This document shows positions 12,298 to 24,524 of a DNA stretch of 64,000 bases, in pieces. Source of the DNA: Selaginella tamariscina (lineage: Eukaryota; Streptophyta; Lycopodiopsida; Selaginellales; Selaginellaceae); assembly GCA_003024785.1 (NCBI GenBank), contig PUQB01000099.1, forward strand, positions 304,106-368,105, read 5' to 3'. Positions within the stretch are counted from its first letter, which is position 1, and the number at the start of each line of letters is the position of its first letter. The position numbers and the translations under genes were made by a program. The notes under the pieces are model-generated. The model had not been told where the DNA came from. It searched no databases and saw only the letters and a program-made list of their open reading frames with translations.

Positions 12298-14179
12298 TTC
12301 ATAACCAATATAATTTTCTTTATTTAATTTATGGACTTATGATTATTCACAAAGATATAGTCCCATTTTCCATAAATAACATTATTTATAAATGCTAAAT
12401 TGTATTAATAGTTAGCAATACTTAAAAGAGAAATGTGTTTTAATAAAATATTATATTAGACATCTGTCTTAGTAACTAATAATGATGATTTTCAACATAA
12501 AGAAGAGGTCTCCTGTGTGTGTGTAATATATATATATATATATATATAAATTTCATCTTTTTTTACTTATTAAAAAAATAGTTACATCTATGATTATGTG
12601 AAAAAGATTTGTACATATATTTTATATAATATAATAATCATACATGTTTATAAATTATATATGCACAAATAAATTTGAAAGAGATATTAAAAGTTAATTT
12701 TGTTAAAATAATAAAATAAAAAACTTTCATACACATAAGAACTAAAACTTAATACACATTATATGCATTATAGTTAAATTAATTGTATTATAATGAAGGC
12801 CATGGATTTAATTTAATTAATGATTGTTGTTTTTCTTGGGAGATGTTTTTTTAGTTTTGATTTAATTATAAAAATAACTACATATGCTATAATGTATAGT
12901 GACCATAAAATTTAAGATAATTGAAATTATTATTTTATGTGTGTGTGTGTCCATAATTAAAAATGAAGTATGCCTTGTTATATGAAGATAGAGATGTGTC
13001 AAAAATAGTATATTAAAGTTTAAACTATTCATATTCATTTAAAAAGTTATTTAAAAGAACATAGTCTAAACATACAAATCAAATAGGAACAATCATTAAT
13101 GACATCATTATGTCTAGTTAATAATCGAGAGATAATTCAATTTTTATGTTAAAATAACTTACTAAAAATAAGATTTTCTATAAAAATGCCATAAAATATA
13201 ATAAAAAGATGACATTATATTTATTTTTGGGTTCACTCCTTATTCAAGAGCTTATCCCATATTACAACAATAATACAATTTTTAAACTTAAAGAGTTAAT
13301 GAATAAGTTTTATAAATTGAACTCTATCTTTATAAATAAGTTTACACACATTTCAACAATACATTTACTTAAAATGTTTTTATGTCAAATCATCTTTCAA
13401 GAGCTTATATTAAGGGGCTTGTTAAGTGAACACTCGCTCAGACACCTATTTATATTAATTTAATTAATTAACAAAATATTTAAAACCATGTAAACCATGT
13501 ATTTAAAAATGTTTATTTATAATAAATTGTATATATAAATAAAATGTATTAACCTAAAGTTTCATAGGATTGTATATATAAAATAAGGGGGTGATTAAAA
13601 TGCCTATTAAATGTGATATAATAAGAAGTAAAGTGCAACCTTATACAAATTCTGATACTCAAAAGTAAAAAAAAGAATAATTTAGTATCATTTACTTAAA
13701 GAATTATTAATCTAAATATGTACATTTATCATAAGTGTATCTGGTATATAATATATAAATATATCATTAAAGTCTTAAAGTTACTCTTTAATTTACTTGT
13801 TGTCTTAAGAAGTTTAGATTTTGCTAATAAATGTAATGCATTAAGAAATATAAGGTATATTTTATTATCTATAATATTTTCTTTAATACAGTGTATGGTA
13901 TTTATTATAATTTGGTGGTATCATATATATATTTTATTACTTGATAGGCATACTTATATATATAAATTGCTTTACAAGAGTGACCATCACATGAAGGGAT
14001 ACAATAAGTGCATTATTAGATTTAAAACATTTAAATGTAATGTTTAATGTATTTATCAATATATAAATTTCGAATATTCCATGGGTATTGCTTGTCAATA
14101 ATATAATTATTAACCTATAATATTATATTTAACAAGCGAATTTGCCACCTGGTGGCTGTAAGTAAATCTACGTGGCTTT
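12298..14179. other. AT-rich intergenic sequence before the gene island
   Basis: No gene is supported. The last 60 bp carry GC-richer sequence with GCCACCTGGTGGC and a TGCCACGTCA motif. The latter also occurs inside the MITE at about 11,500, so a second related element fragment may lie just upstream of the first gene. Confidence 0.4.
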
Positions 14180-15930
14180 ATGGTAAATGCCACGTCACTG
14201 GCAAGTGTGGATTATCTGCGTATGGATAGATTCACACAGAATTCTCAACTGGCACATTCTGGTTCGGAATGTCCAGGCCATAAACTAGAGGCCCAAGCCT
14301 CCGGTCTGCATTTCAATTCTAGGGCTGTTTATTTCAGCTACAATGCTTTGGAGATTCGATCCAGGTAATTATTTATTGTTTTGTTATTAGAAATGCATTT
14401 ATGTAAAAAATATATGAGATGTGTATATATATTGACATCCAGGTATATATTCACTTAAAATGTTAACGAAAGATCAGATTTCTTCAACATACACATGCCT
14501 ATATGTGTATAAATATATATAGATACATACATTATAATATTTTATATTTGCTGAAAGGTCAATGAAGGATGTGTATATATATCGACATGTGTGTATATAT
14601 TATGTGTATTATTTGTAATATATAAAGCTGTATATTTACTGAACAATGGAGTATGTATATCAGATCACTTCGGCATACGCGTTGTCTATGTGTTTCAATA
14701 AATACACACTAGGTATATACACACCATACGTATATAAAAGCTGAACGTGTTATGTTTAAGAATACTCACGTCTTCTATATTTTACATTCATCACAGACAC
14801 ACACACACACACACACACACACAACTATTCTAACATAATGCATGTTGCAGGCAAATTACACTTAATAATGATTAATTAAAAATTGATGGATGTGAATATT
14901 CACGTCAGAAGCGTAGGCATATGTTCAGCGGATCTGAACAGAGGTTTAAGGAGCAGTTTAAGAGGTTTAAAGAGAAAACACAATCTTTGCATAACTAGGA
15001 GGTTTACCACAGTAGCAGCTATCACATTCTCTAATGAAAAACATGGTGAAGATTCACTTGAAGAACCATGGGAAAAACCTGAAACACAAACATGGAGACA
15101 GAAAACTATATCAAAAGCTCATGCATTACCGTTCAACTCTTCCAGGTATCTGTAATTATTAAATATATTAATTAATGTAATTGAGATTACTTGAATAGAT
15201 AGTTTAATTTCCTTATATAACTTACTCTTATATCTATTGCAGACCAAGATACGCATCAGTTGAGAGTGAAACTCCCCAGCGACGTACTAAGGTGCAATGT
15301 GCTCCACAGTTTCGTGATACCCCACCTGCAAGAGGTACACACACACACACACATATATATAATGAGTGGATATATGATATATCAGTGTACATGAGTGTGC
15401 AAATGTATATAAGTAAAACAACAAATCATCTGTCATTGTATGTTTTATTACATGAAGACACTGGGATAGCTAGTGAGAAGGATTTGGGGATAAACTTAAG
15501 CAACCATGAGATTTCAAATGAGTCAGGCGTTAACGAAGATGGAGTACATGGTACACATATACATATAGTCTCATATTCATAAATGCCATGAATAATTGTT
15601 TCTTTATGAAGATGGGATTGTTTGAACTCTCTCTCTCTCTCTCTCTCATTATACATATACCATTCCACATAAATAATTAGACACGTATTATATTTATACA
15701 TAGGTACCGGGAAAGTGCAGAAGATCTTGGTGATAATGGTTACCGATGTAGATACACAGTAATGGGAGGAAAAAGCAAAGATGGAACCTCTGAATGGAAA
15801 GAAACAGTAAGTTTACCATTCACTTAATAACAATAATCATAATAATAAGAAAAACATTAGGATGATGTATTAGCTTTTCTAACTAGTGGTGGGAGAAAAG
15901 CGATTGGTCCGGCTACAAAGAACTCGGTAC

Positions 15931-15983
<53 letters not shown>

Positions 15984-16823
15984 GTACTTATCTTTCACCC
16001 CTTTTCAGGTGCTGAAAAATCAGGCAGGAATGCCGAAGGAGATTCTTGGTGGGAAACTTGGCAGGAAGTTTTGCGTCAAGATGATTGGAGGTAAAAATAT
16101 TGGTTATTTATATTGATATAGTAATGCAAAATTTCATTTTCTAAGTATTACTTTTAATATTAGTATTTATAGTTAGTGCAAATCAATTTTAGCGAACATT
16201 TTTTCTTGCATATACGTATTTTGTTATTAATAATGGTTGTTTTAGTATTAAATGATCATGTTTGGAGACCATGATGCGGGCAGATTTATTAATTAGCTCT
16301 TAAATTTATAACACTATGATGAAATAAATATGCATATTGTAAAGTACACATTTAAACAGGTATATAGATATGTATGTAGATACTTGCACACTATTAAGTT
16401 TAATAAGCTTTGTTATGCAGCAACCTGGCTAGAATAGAAAGGACTGCACAGAAACAAGCAAAACTTGGGAGTGGTGAAGCAGGTTGGTACGAGAAATGGT
16501 AAGATACAATAAATTTAAACTAATTAATCAGTTAACAGCTTAATTATTAATTATTAATATTTATTATTATTTTCTGTATAGGTGGGAGAAATACAATGCA
16601 AAGGGATGGACAGAGAAAGGAGCACATAAATATGGGAGGCTTAATGACCAATCCTGGTGGGAGAAATGGGGTGAACAATATGATGGACGAGGAGCTGTTC
16701 TCAAGTGGTAAATATACATACATACATAAGCACAATCTATTTTCTTTCAGATTTTGATAAAAGAACTAACTATTTTTCTTTATAATATCTGTATTTTAAT
16801 ATAAGCTATATATATATATATAT

Positions 16824-16874
<51 letters not shown>

Positions 16875-17033
16875 ATATTACGTGCTAATTCTCTAGTGTA
16901 AATTCAAGATAGGACTGATAAATGGGCTGAAAGTTCAACTGGAGAGAAATGGGGCGATAAATGGGAAGAGAAGTTCCAAAACGGAGCTGGTACTAAGCAA
17001 GGCGAAACATGGAGAACATCCTCTAGTGAAAGT

Positions 17034-17070
<37 letters not shown>

Positions 17071-17779
17071 GCGTGTGCGTTACGAAATATTATGAATGGG
17101 TAAAACTTACGCATTCAAATGCAGACCATTATTGATGAATAACTACATAGTGTGTTTTAGGTGTGTGTGTGCGTGTGTGTGTCACTAAAGTATACTGATT
17201 TTGTGTTATATGGGAAGGCTGGTCAAGGACTTGGGAGAGGAGCATTCTGGAGATGGGTATTGCACTCTTTATTATTTAATCTGTTTAATGTTAATTTAAT
17301 TGCTATTTTAATTATTTTTACTAGGAGAGTGCATAAATATGGGAAAAGCACTAGTGGAGAGAGCTGGGACAACACTGTAACAGAAACCATCTCTTACAGG
17401 TAAGCACTTATACAAACATTGCTTATATAATAATAAGTTTGGTGGGCAACTTTATCGGTGGTAAATAAAAAAATTTCTTAATTATTATATAATTAGTTTG
17501 GAAACTTAAATATGGTTTTAATTTTTATATAAATATTAATTAATTTGTTACAGTGCTGAGCCCATTATGGATGGGCAGAAGCAATTGCACAATCAACACA
17601 GCTGCTTAATATTGAACCACGGCCAAGACCCCCGGAATTTATCCCAATCTTGACTTTGGCTCTCAAAAACATGTACACACACACAATATATATATATATA
17701 TGTGTGTGTGTGTGTAATAACCAAGCTTATTTTGCAGGAGAAACATCAGCGGTTTGAAGCGAACATTACTCGAGATTAA
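14180..17779 (+). CDS. ESV1: ESV1/LESV-type tryptophan-rich starch-binding protein
   Basis: The product belongs to the EARLY STARVATION 1 family, plastid proteins that bind starch glucans and control granule organisation and breakdown. The diagnostic Trp-rich domain is read over many small exons between about 15,704 and 17,660: YRCRYTVMGGKSKDGTSEW, WWEKSDWSGYKELG, EGDSWWETWQEVLRQDDW, GWYEKWWEKYNAKGWTEKG, KWGDKWEEKF and VHKYGKSTSGESWD. The tail reaches a stop at 17,777-17,779. Exon 1 (14,180-14,364) could encode a plastid transit peptide. The N-terminal exons (14,909-15,145, 15,243-15,334, 15,458-15,550) are poorly conserved and their borders uncertain. One base appears missing at about 17,234 (GGGG to GGG) and at about 17,562 (CCCC to CCC). 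From memory the C-terminal sequence is closer to ESV1 than to LESV. Confidence 0.85.
15931..15983 (+). repeat. (CT)n(CA)n microsatellite in an ESV1-type gene intron
   Basis: A CT run joins a CA run and fills most of the intron right after the donor that follows GYKEL. A (TA)n(GA)n tract at 16,808-16,871 and a (GT)n tract at 17,038-17,080 occupy two later introns of the same gene. Confidence 0.85.
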
Positions 17780-17973
17780 GTTTCTTTTGTGAAATTTAAA
17801 AACAGCAAAACAATGAATTCATTCTGTTTATAGATAGATAGATATTAGTGCACCACCATCTTATATAATTATACATTGTTGTTACAAATTCTTTATAACT
17901 AGTTATAGGAATTTAAATTTGAATTTGAATTAATAATTTATGAAATAAAACTAGGGCAAGATTGAGCGTGTGT

Positions 17974-20191
17974 ATGTTCCGCATCTTGTGGCGTTCAAGC
18001 ACGAGGTATTATTCATGCCGCAGCTCTCCACAAGCAATTGTTGAATCAATCCTCTCCTGTAGTAATACCACATTCACTCCTCGGGTAACTACAACACACA
18101 CATGTATTTATACATACACATACATGTGTATGTGTCCATTTATACAGTTTTATATACGGCCATGTATACAACAGGTACAAACACACCTCTCTGAAGAGCG
18201 TGTAGTCGGATACACATCTCTAATACACTCGTACATACACGCGAACAATCCCCTGGAAGCCTTACGCGTGGTTCATGTTATGCACCTGGAGGGCATCCAA
18301 CCAAACAGAATAACATTCATCGAGGCACTTTCGGCCTGTGGAGCACTTACTTCATTAGAGACCGGCACCAAGATACACGCCTGGACTGTAGAGTCCGGCC
18401 TTGAATCCGACTCCGTACTGGGAACGGCAGTCGTAAACATGTATGCAAAATGTGGGAGCTTACGCGAAGCAAGACGTGTTTTCGAGCACATTGTTCGCCG
18501 GGACGTAGTCGCGTGGAATGCCATGATTCTGGGGTACGCTCGTAACCACGAATGGCTGGAATGTATAGAGTGCTTCGGAGAATGCAGCTGGAAGGTATGC
18601 GTCCGACTAAGGTGACACTCATTGCAGTGTTGTCCGGCGTCACCGTTCCGGTTACCCGGTTGAAGCAGTGCGAAGACGGACTCGAGCAGGTAGCAAAGGA
18701 GACAGGCCTCGACTCGTGTGTCGCCGTTGCAAACTGTCTGATAAACATGTATGGGAAACGTGGTGCTGTACTCGAGGCATCTGCTGTCTTTCAGGGTACT
18801 GTGCACAAGAACACTGTGACGTGGAGCACAATGATCGCTGCATACGCTCGTGTCGGGGATGTGAAGTTGGCTGTGTATCTTTTCCACACCATGCTTCTCG
18901 AGGGGACTCCTGTAGAGGAGACAACGCTAGTGAATGTCCTCGGCATTTGCGACGTCCGGTTATGCAGGTTTATACACCGGACTGTGTTACACGGACGGGG
19001 AGCGGGTATAGTTGTCATGACGGCAATTGTTACTGCATTCGGAAGGTGCGGGAGCGTCGGTGAGGCCCGGGAGGTTTTCTACTCAGTACAGATGAACAGT
19101 GTGGTGCTCTGGAATGCCATGATATCGGTCTGTGTACAGAACGGGGTGTTCCATGACGTCCTTGAAGATGTTCAGAGAGATGCAGCTGCATGGGAGTTGT
19201 CCGGATACAGTCAGTTTCGTATCGGCTATAAATGCCTGTGCGGAGATGGAGGAGTTCCCGGCGGGGAGAGGCTTACAGTTAGTTTGTAAGGAGGCCGGAC
19301 TCGAGAAGAGTCTACCTCTCCTGACTTCGCTTGTCAACCTTTACTCGAGAGCAAGAGACCTGCACGAGGCGAGGTCGGCTTTCGAGTTGATATCTCACCC
19401 GGACTTGATTGCCTGGAACGTCTTCATTGCCGCTCATGTCGAGAACGGGGAAGCCGGACAGGCGCTAGAGCTTTTCAAGGAGATGAAACCGACGCCGGAT
19501 AAGATCACGTACCTCACGGTACTGGATGCATGCAGCACGGGAGCGTCTTTCCTTCCTCACGGACGATTGATCCACGAGGAAGTACATTGTCGGGGACTCG
19601 ACAGGGACATTGCTGTGGCAACTGCGGTGGTAGACATGTATGTGAAATGCGGGAGCTTGGACGAGGCTCAGTCGGTTTTCAGTGGGTTTCCCAGGCCGAA
19701 CGTTGTCATGTGGAACTCGTTGATTGGTGGATTTGCCCGGCATGGTAGAGGGGCCGAGGTCCCGGGGTTAGTCCGACAACTGCAACAGGACGGTGTAGAT
19801 GCCGATGAAGTAACCGCAGTCGGTCTTCTGCTCGCGTGTAGTCATGTCGGGTTGCTGGAAGACGGCTGCAAGTGCTTTGGCAACTTGTTGCAAGAACAGT
19901 ATACACATATGCTGCCATTCAGGGAGGAACTGTATGGGTGTTGTTGATCTACTGGGACGTGCAGGAAAGCTGGGTGAGGTCGGAGAGTTTATGGAGTGGA
20001 TGAGTGAGCATGCAGTCGGACCGACTGCGGCAATGTGGACGTCTCTCCTATCGGCTTGCGGTGTGCACGGAGATCTTGAACTGGCTAGACGTGCGGCACT
20101 CAAGGTTCTTCAACTGCAGCCCGAGCATTCCGCTGCCTGTGTCATATTGTCAAATAGTGTTCTCCAAAATACAAATTCATGCTTGACTTAA
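17974..20191 (+). CDS. PLS-class pentatricopeptide repeat protein, tail truncated
   Basis: PPR proteins bind organelle RNA and direct its processing or editing. The N-terminus (MFRILWRSSTRYYSCRSS) is Arg/Ser-rich like a mitochondrial presequence. One small intron is likely at about 18,086-18,176. PPR units follow throughout, with typical motifs: NMYAKCGSLREARRVF, VAWNAMILGYARN, NCLINMYGKRGAVLEA, WNSLIGGFARHG, VVDLLGRAGKL and WTSLLSACGVHGDLELA. The order is P, L and S type. The frame slips near 18,555 (one G short), 19,155 and 19,930. The protein stops at LSNSVLQNTNSCLT, where the E motif should continue, so E/E+/DYW domains are absent. It is much more GC-rich than its surroundings. It may be a pseudogene or carry sequence errors. 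Confidence 0.8.
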
Positions 20192-20808
20192 ACGGTGCGT
20201 GTTTAACCTTCTATATTAAGTTATGTTAGAATGTATTAATGATAACCTAAGACCTATATGGGAAATAAATGCTGACTCAGCCGTGAATGAGCTTGCGCCA
20301 CGTGGAATGGACGATTATATTCTACGAATATTATGTTTAATTAATTATTTATATTTGGAATCTTACTTATGTGTGAGAAAATATTCGAGGATCAATACCG
20401 GGTCGCCTACCGCATTTAGAAAAAGCCCTTTAACGAAGTTCAAAATCCACGGATAAGATTTCAACGTCACTTGACATTTTCCGGAATCGGGATATCCAAC
20501 GGTTGGTGGATTCCGGAATGCGGGCATCTGTCGGTCAGAATGACATTGGGGTTTTTTTTGCTCATTCGAATCCTGGAAGCACTTGCCGCCCCGCGCTCGT
20601 CTCTCTAGATCTTCAACACGGGAGTTCTCTACACAGTCGATCTGCAGTCGCCGTGAATCGCCGCACATTGCTGTGAGTATTTCACTCCATTTCTGTAGAT
20701 CTCTAGCTTTCTAGTGCTGCATTTCTCACGGCGCGTTGTTCCGAGAGGCTAAGAATCAATTTCCAGCACAGAAAGCAGCTGCATTCTCGAAAATCTTCAC
20801 CTAGGGTC
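20192..20808 (+). promoter_or_regulatory. Upstream region and 5' leader of the SWIB gene
   Basis: The first 270 bp are AT-rich and empty. From about 20,450 the sequence becomes GC-richer and CT-rich (for example TCGTCTCTCTAGATC), as expected of a promoter-proximal leader. The first in-frame ATG is at 20,809. No TATA box is convincing. Confidence 0.4.
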
Positions 20809-22473
20809 ATGACTACGGAGGCGCCGGTCTTAGAATCCGACATTCTGCGTGAGATAGGCGCTGTTCTAGGCTCCGCCGACGTATCTAAGACGACTATGGC
20901 CAGCATTCATGAGCAGCTGGAAAAGAACCTTGGTACTGATCTCTCCGATAAGAAGCCTTTCATCCGGGAACAGGTGATAAGTACCTGGCTGAAAATGGCA
21001 ACTCGGGTTCTCTGGGGAAATCGGAATCGGAAGAGCCTGTAGAGAATGCCACAGAGAAGGAGCAACCCGCTGCTGAAGAGGTCCTATTGATCAGGAGCTC
21101 GAGCAGTTCAAGAGAGAACATTGAACAAGTTATTGAAGACAGGTTAGTGTCTTAATAAAACCCATTCCTCGTCGTTTAAGCTCCTAATACGTTACGTTCT
21201 TATATAACAGCCAAGTGGACGAGGCCAAGGCGGAACCGGATAAACCCAGAGCCCAGAGAGGTTAGTGACTAATCGATAATTATATAGCTGCATTAAGTAA
21301 ACTAGATGTTGATCAAACAGCCAAATGCCTGAGCCAAGAAAACTCATGCTCTGCGGCCACCTCAAGGTTTTCCTTAAAACCTTGGGAATATTTCATGTGT
21401 CTTGTGTAAAACTGTGTGTTTGTATATTCGTAATATGTGGTCTATTTATGAACCGGAAAATGACTGTTGTTATTGTATTTCCTTTGTTGTGCAGTGCTCC
21501 AAAGGAAAAGAAAAAGAGAGGCGGACTTAATAAGCTTTGCCGCCTCTCTCCGGAACTGCAGGCAATTATAGGAGAAGAAGCACTTCCTCGTACACAGGTG
21601 TGCTGTACCATTATGATATTGCGTTACACTTACAATTTTTAATGCTTCAGGTGGTGAAACAACTGTGGGTGTATATACGGGCTAACAATCTACAAGACCC
21701 AGAAAACAAGCGGAATATAATCTGTGACGATGCTTTGAAAGAACTCTTTGGGACAGACTCGACTGATAATGTTTCAAATGAACAAGCTTTTGTCCCAAAC
21801 ATATCTTTACCATGACGGAAGAAGGTGTGTGCTATATATATTTATATGCATCATACAGACCTGTATATATGAAATTGAAAGCATACTTTAATACCTTCGT
21901 GCGAATGTCCTATTTGATCTGTCTGGTAAGTGAAGATAGGCTATGTAGATAATAAATTCGACATACGCATACATATTATAGTCACACATTAACTGGAACA
22001 CTCTATAGATGTGGCAGGATATGAGGATTCAGAACCCAAGGCGAAGAAGCAGAAGACAAATGCTGGCAAAGGAAAAGGGTCGGGACTTACTAGCCCATCT
22101 CCCATTTCAGACGCTCTTCAAAAGTTCTTCGGTACTGGAGAGAGTGAAGTTGCAAGGAGTGAAGTTGTAAAGAGGCTCTGGGATTACATCAGAAGCAACC
22201 AGCTCCAGGTAACATTACATATAATGTTAATCTTGCATTGATTTATACCGCTATGGTGCTTACTTTTTCACACGCGAGTAATGTGTGTGTACAGTGTACT
22301 TTGTCCTTATAAAGGACGCCTATGTATACAAGTCATAATTATTGTTAATGCAGGATCCGAACGACAAGAGAATGATCCTTTGTGACAATAAACTCCAGGA
22401 GCTCTTTGAATGCGATAGCTTTGTGGGATTCAGCATGACTAAACTCCTAGCTTCCCACTTTGTGAAGACATGA
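20809..22473 (+). CDS. DEK_C plus double SWIB/MDM2 domain chromatin protein
   Basis: SWIB domains occur in BAF60-type chromatin remodelling subunits, and plants have a family with an N-terminal DEK_C domain and two SWIB domains. Exon 1 (20,809-21,142) encodes the DEK_C helices, including SDILREIGAVLGSADVSKTT and DLSDKKPFIREQV. Exons at 21,211-21,260 and 21,321-21,366 are linkers. Exons 21,495-21,597 and 21,651-21,824 give SWIB-1 (LNKLCRLSPELQAIIGEEAL, VVKQLWVYIRANNLQDPENK). Exons 22,009-22,208 and 22,354-22,473 give SWIB-2 (VVKRLWDYIRSNQLQ, DPNDKRMILCDNKLQELF, MTKLLASHF). A KKQK-type basic patch near 22,040 could be a nuclear signal. One G seems missing near 20,975, and a second slip lies near 21,768. 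A polyadenylation-like AATAAA is at 22,821. Confidence 0.88.
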
Positions 22474-24004
22474 CTTCTCTAATGGTATGCATCTTTTGTG
22501 TGTGTGATGTGTTTATAATGTCCGTCTAATGTGAAATTTGTTTTGTTTCAGGTCATGTTAATAACTATATACTTCTATATTGTGTTTACGGCTACATATT
22601 TCCATCAGGTATGGCACACAAGGGTTACGTAGTTATAGACTACATATCATTAACTTTATTACCATATCATGTTGTAGATTAGCTTTTACTAAATCCCTGT
22701 CTCATAAGAGGCAGTGGGAAGGACACTCAAAGCTGACTTTATATGTATTATGTATCAAAAAGATTCATATTGCTTTTGTTGTTTTATTCGTTAAAAAAGG
22801 AAAACGGCTACCTTTTCCTGAATAAAGTAATGTATATGTATACTATAGCTCACCTTACATGTATATGTATACATACTTATTATTAAGTTAAAACGTATTC
22901 AATCACAAGCTCAACCGTGTCTTATATAACATGTGTGTGCATGCGTGTCCGATGTATTATCAACTAAAATTAAACTTGTGCATATGAAATGAAATGGCAC
23001 ACATGTATCTATATGTTTTGTGTATCGTAAGCATTTTAGAGTTATTATACATGCAAACAGATGTGTGTTTTATTAACTAGTTATTAGGCGTTTGTTTTTA
23101 AGTAATGCACATGCAAGTGTGTAACTTATTATTACCACAAAGTCAAACCATGTCCTTGTTTTGAAGCAACATATACATAAATGTGTGTACTGTGTTTTAA
23201 CGTTCAAATGGTACATAAAAAAATGCGTGTTTGCATTACTAACTCAATCACAAAGTCGACGCTATCCATCCACACGCGTTTTTATGTACCATTTTGAACG
23301 TCATTGAAAAAAGTCACACACACACACTTACACTCATTGCCATCTCACTAACACCTGGCGTCTGTACTCATACTCAACAACGCCACGAGAGTACCGCAGG
23401 TATTCCCGTACGGAGAAAGCAAATATATACTGAGAAAATCATTGCATACAGTGCGTATCCTGTGAGACAGTCACCAATCAAGAATCCCGTTCTATACACA
23501 CGTCCACACACACACAATATTGGTGAACGAATTGATAGACTCTCTCTCTCTCCACACACACTATATACTAATATTGGTGAAAGAATTGGTAGGCTCTCTC
23601 TCTCAAACAACACACCAGGATAATAGCTATATCTAACATACATTATAGAGCCTATACACATGTATTATCGTACCAGGAGGAACAAGTTAAACTGGGCAGA
23701 TAATTTGACAAGGTTATAACACCACTTCTTGCTATTGAAAGCCAACGTGTCTCGACTGGAGAAAACGAAAACTTCTGCTTGCAAATCTGCAGTAAAATAA
23801 CAACAAATTAACACTCAGAAACATACCTAAAGAACGCAGAGTCACATGCACGTACCTCACAATGTTCGGAGTTTTAGAGGTATAAAAGTGTACTCGAGTA
23901 TATAGATCTTTATATGAGCCGTGAAGATCCGACGGTTACAAAAAGAAGGAATATTTTCTACAATTATAATGACATACCAAATATTACATGACAAGCTTAG
24001 CTCT
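22474..24004. other. Convergent intergenic region with simple repeats
   Basis: It separates the 3' ends of the SWIB gene and NEDD1. It has AATAAA at 22,821, TG/CA-rich stretches, and a two-copy direct repeat of about 54 bp (starts 23,516 and 23,570, each containing AATATTGGTGAA and a CT tract). No gene is supported; the 109-codon frame at 23,294 is simple-repeat derived. Confidence 0.55.
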
Positions 24005-24493
24005 TTATAAAAGATGGCGGAGCTGCTGGTTCTCTTTGCGAAGAGTCTGAATCTCCTCCATCATCTCTGCCTGCCTCCCTACCAGCTTCTGTACAGCACT
24101 CGCCATCTCATCCTACAAAAAGAAAATGCGAGAGAGAGAGAGTAGGTAAACTCGAGTTCACAATATCCCGTACACAGACACACACACACACACACGTGTA
24201 TGCGTTTGTGCGCATACGTGCCTCGCAAGCGTGAGTGACTTGTTACACTTACATGCTGGATGTGAAACTGGCGTAGCAAGTCGAGGTGAAGGTTACGAAC
24301 ATCTTCATGTATAGCCCGTTGAACAGATCCAAGGCTCTCCTCCAATGCACGCTGCACCAACTGCAAAGCAAACGACGACGACCCCCCTTGCCGTGGAGAT
24401 GCTGCTGCTGACGAGTGTCCCTTTAACAAAATTAAACAAAGTTAATTCCATCCCATTGGGGAGAGCGAGGGGAGAGTATCCACATGCATACCG

Positions 24494-24524
<31 letters not shown>

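Noticed and set aside
18273-18887. 204-codon minus-strand frame overlapping the PPR gene
   Set aside because: Antisense shadow of GC-rich PPR coding sequence with no domain of its own.
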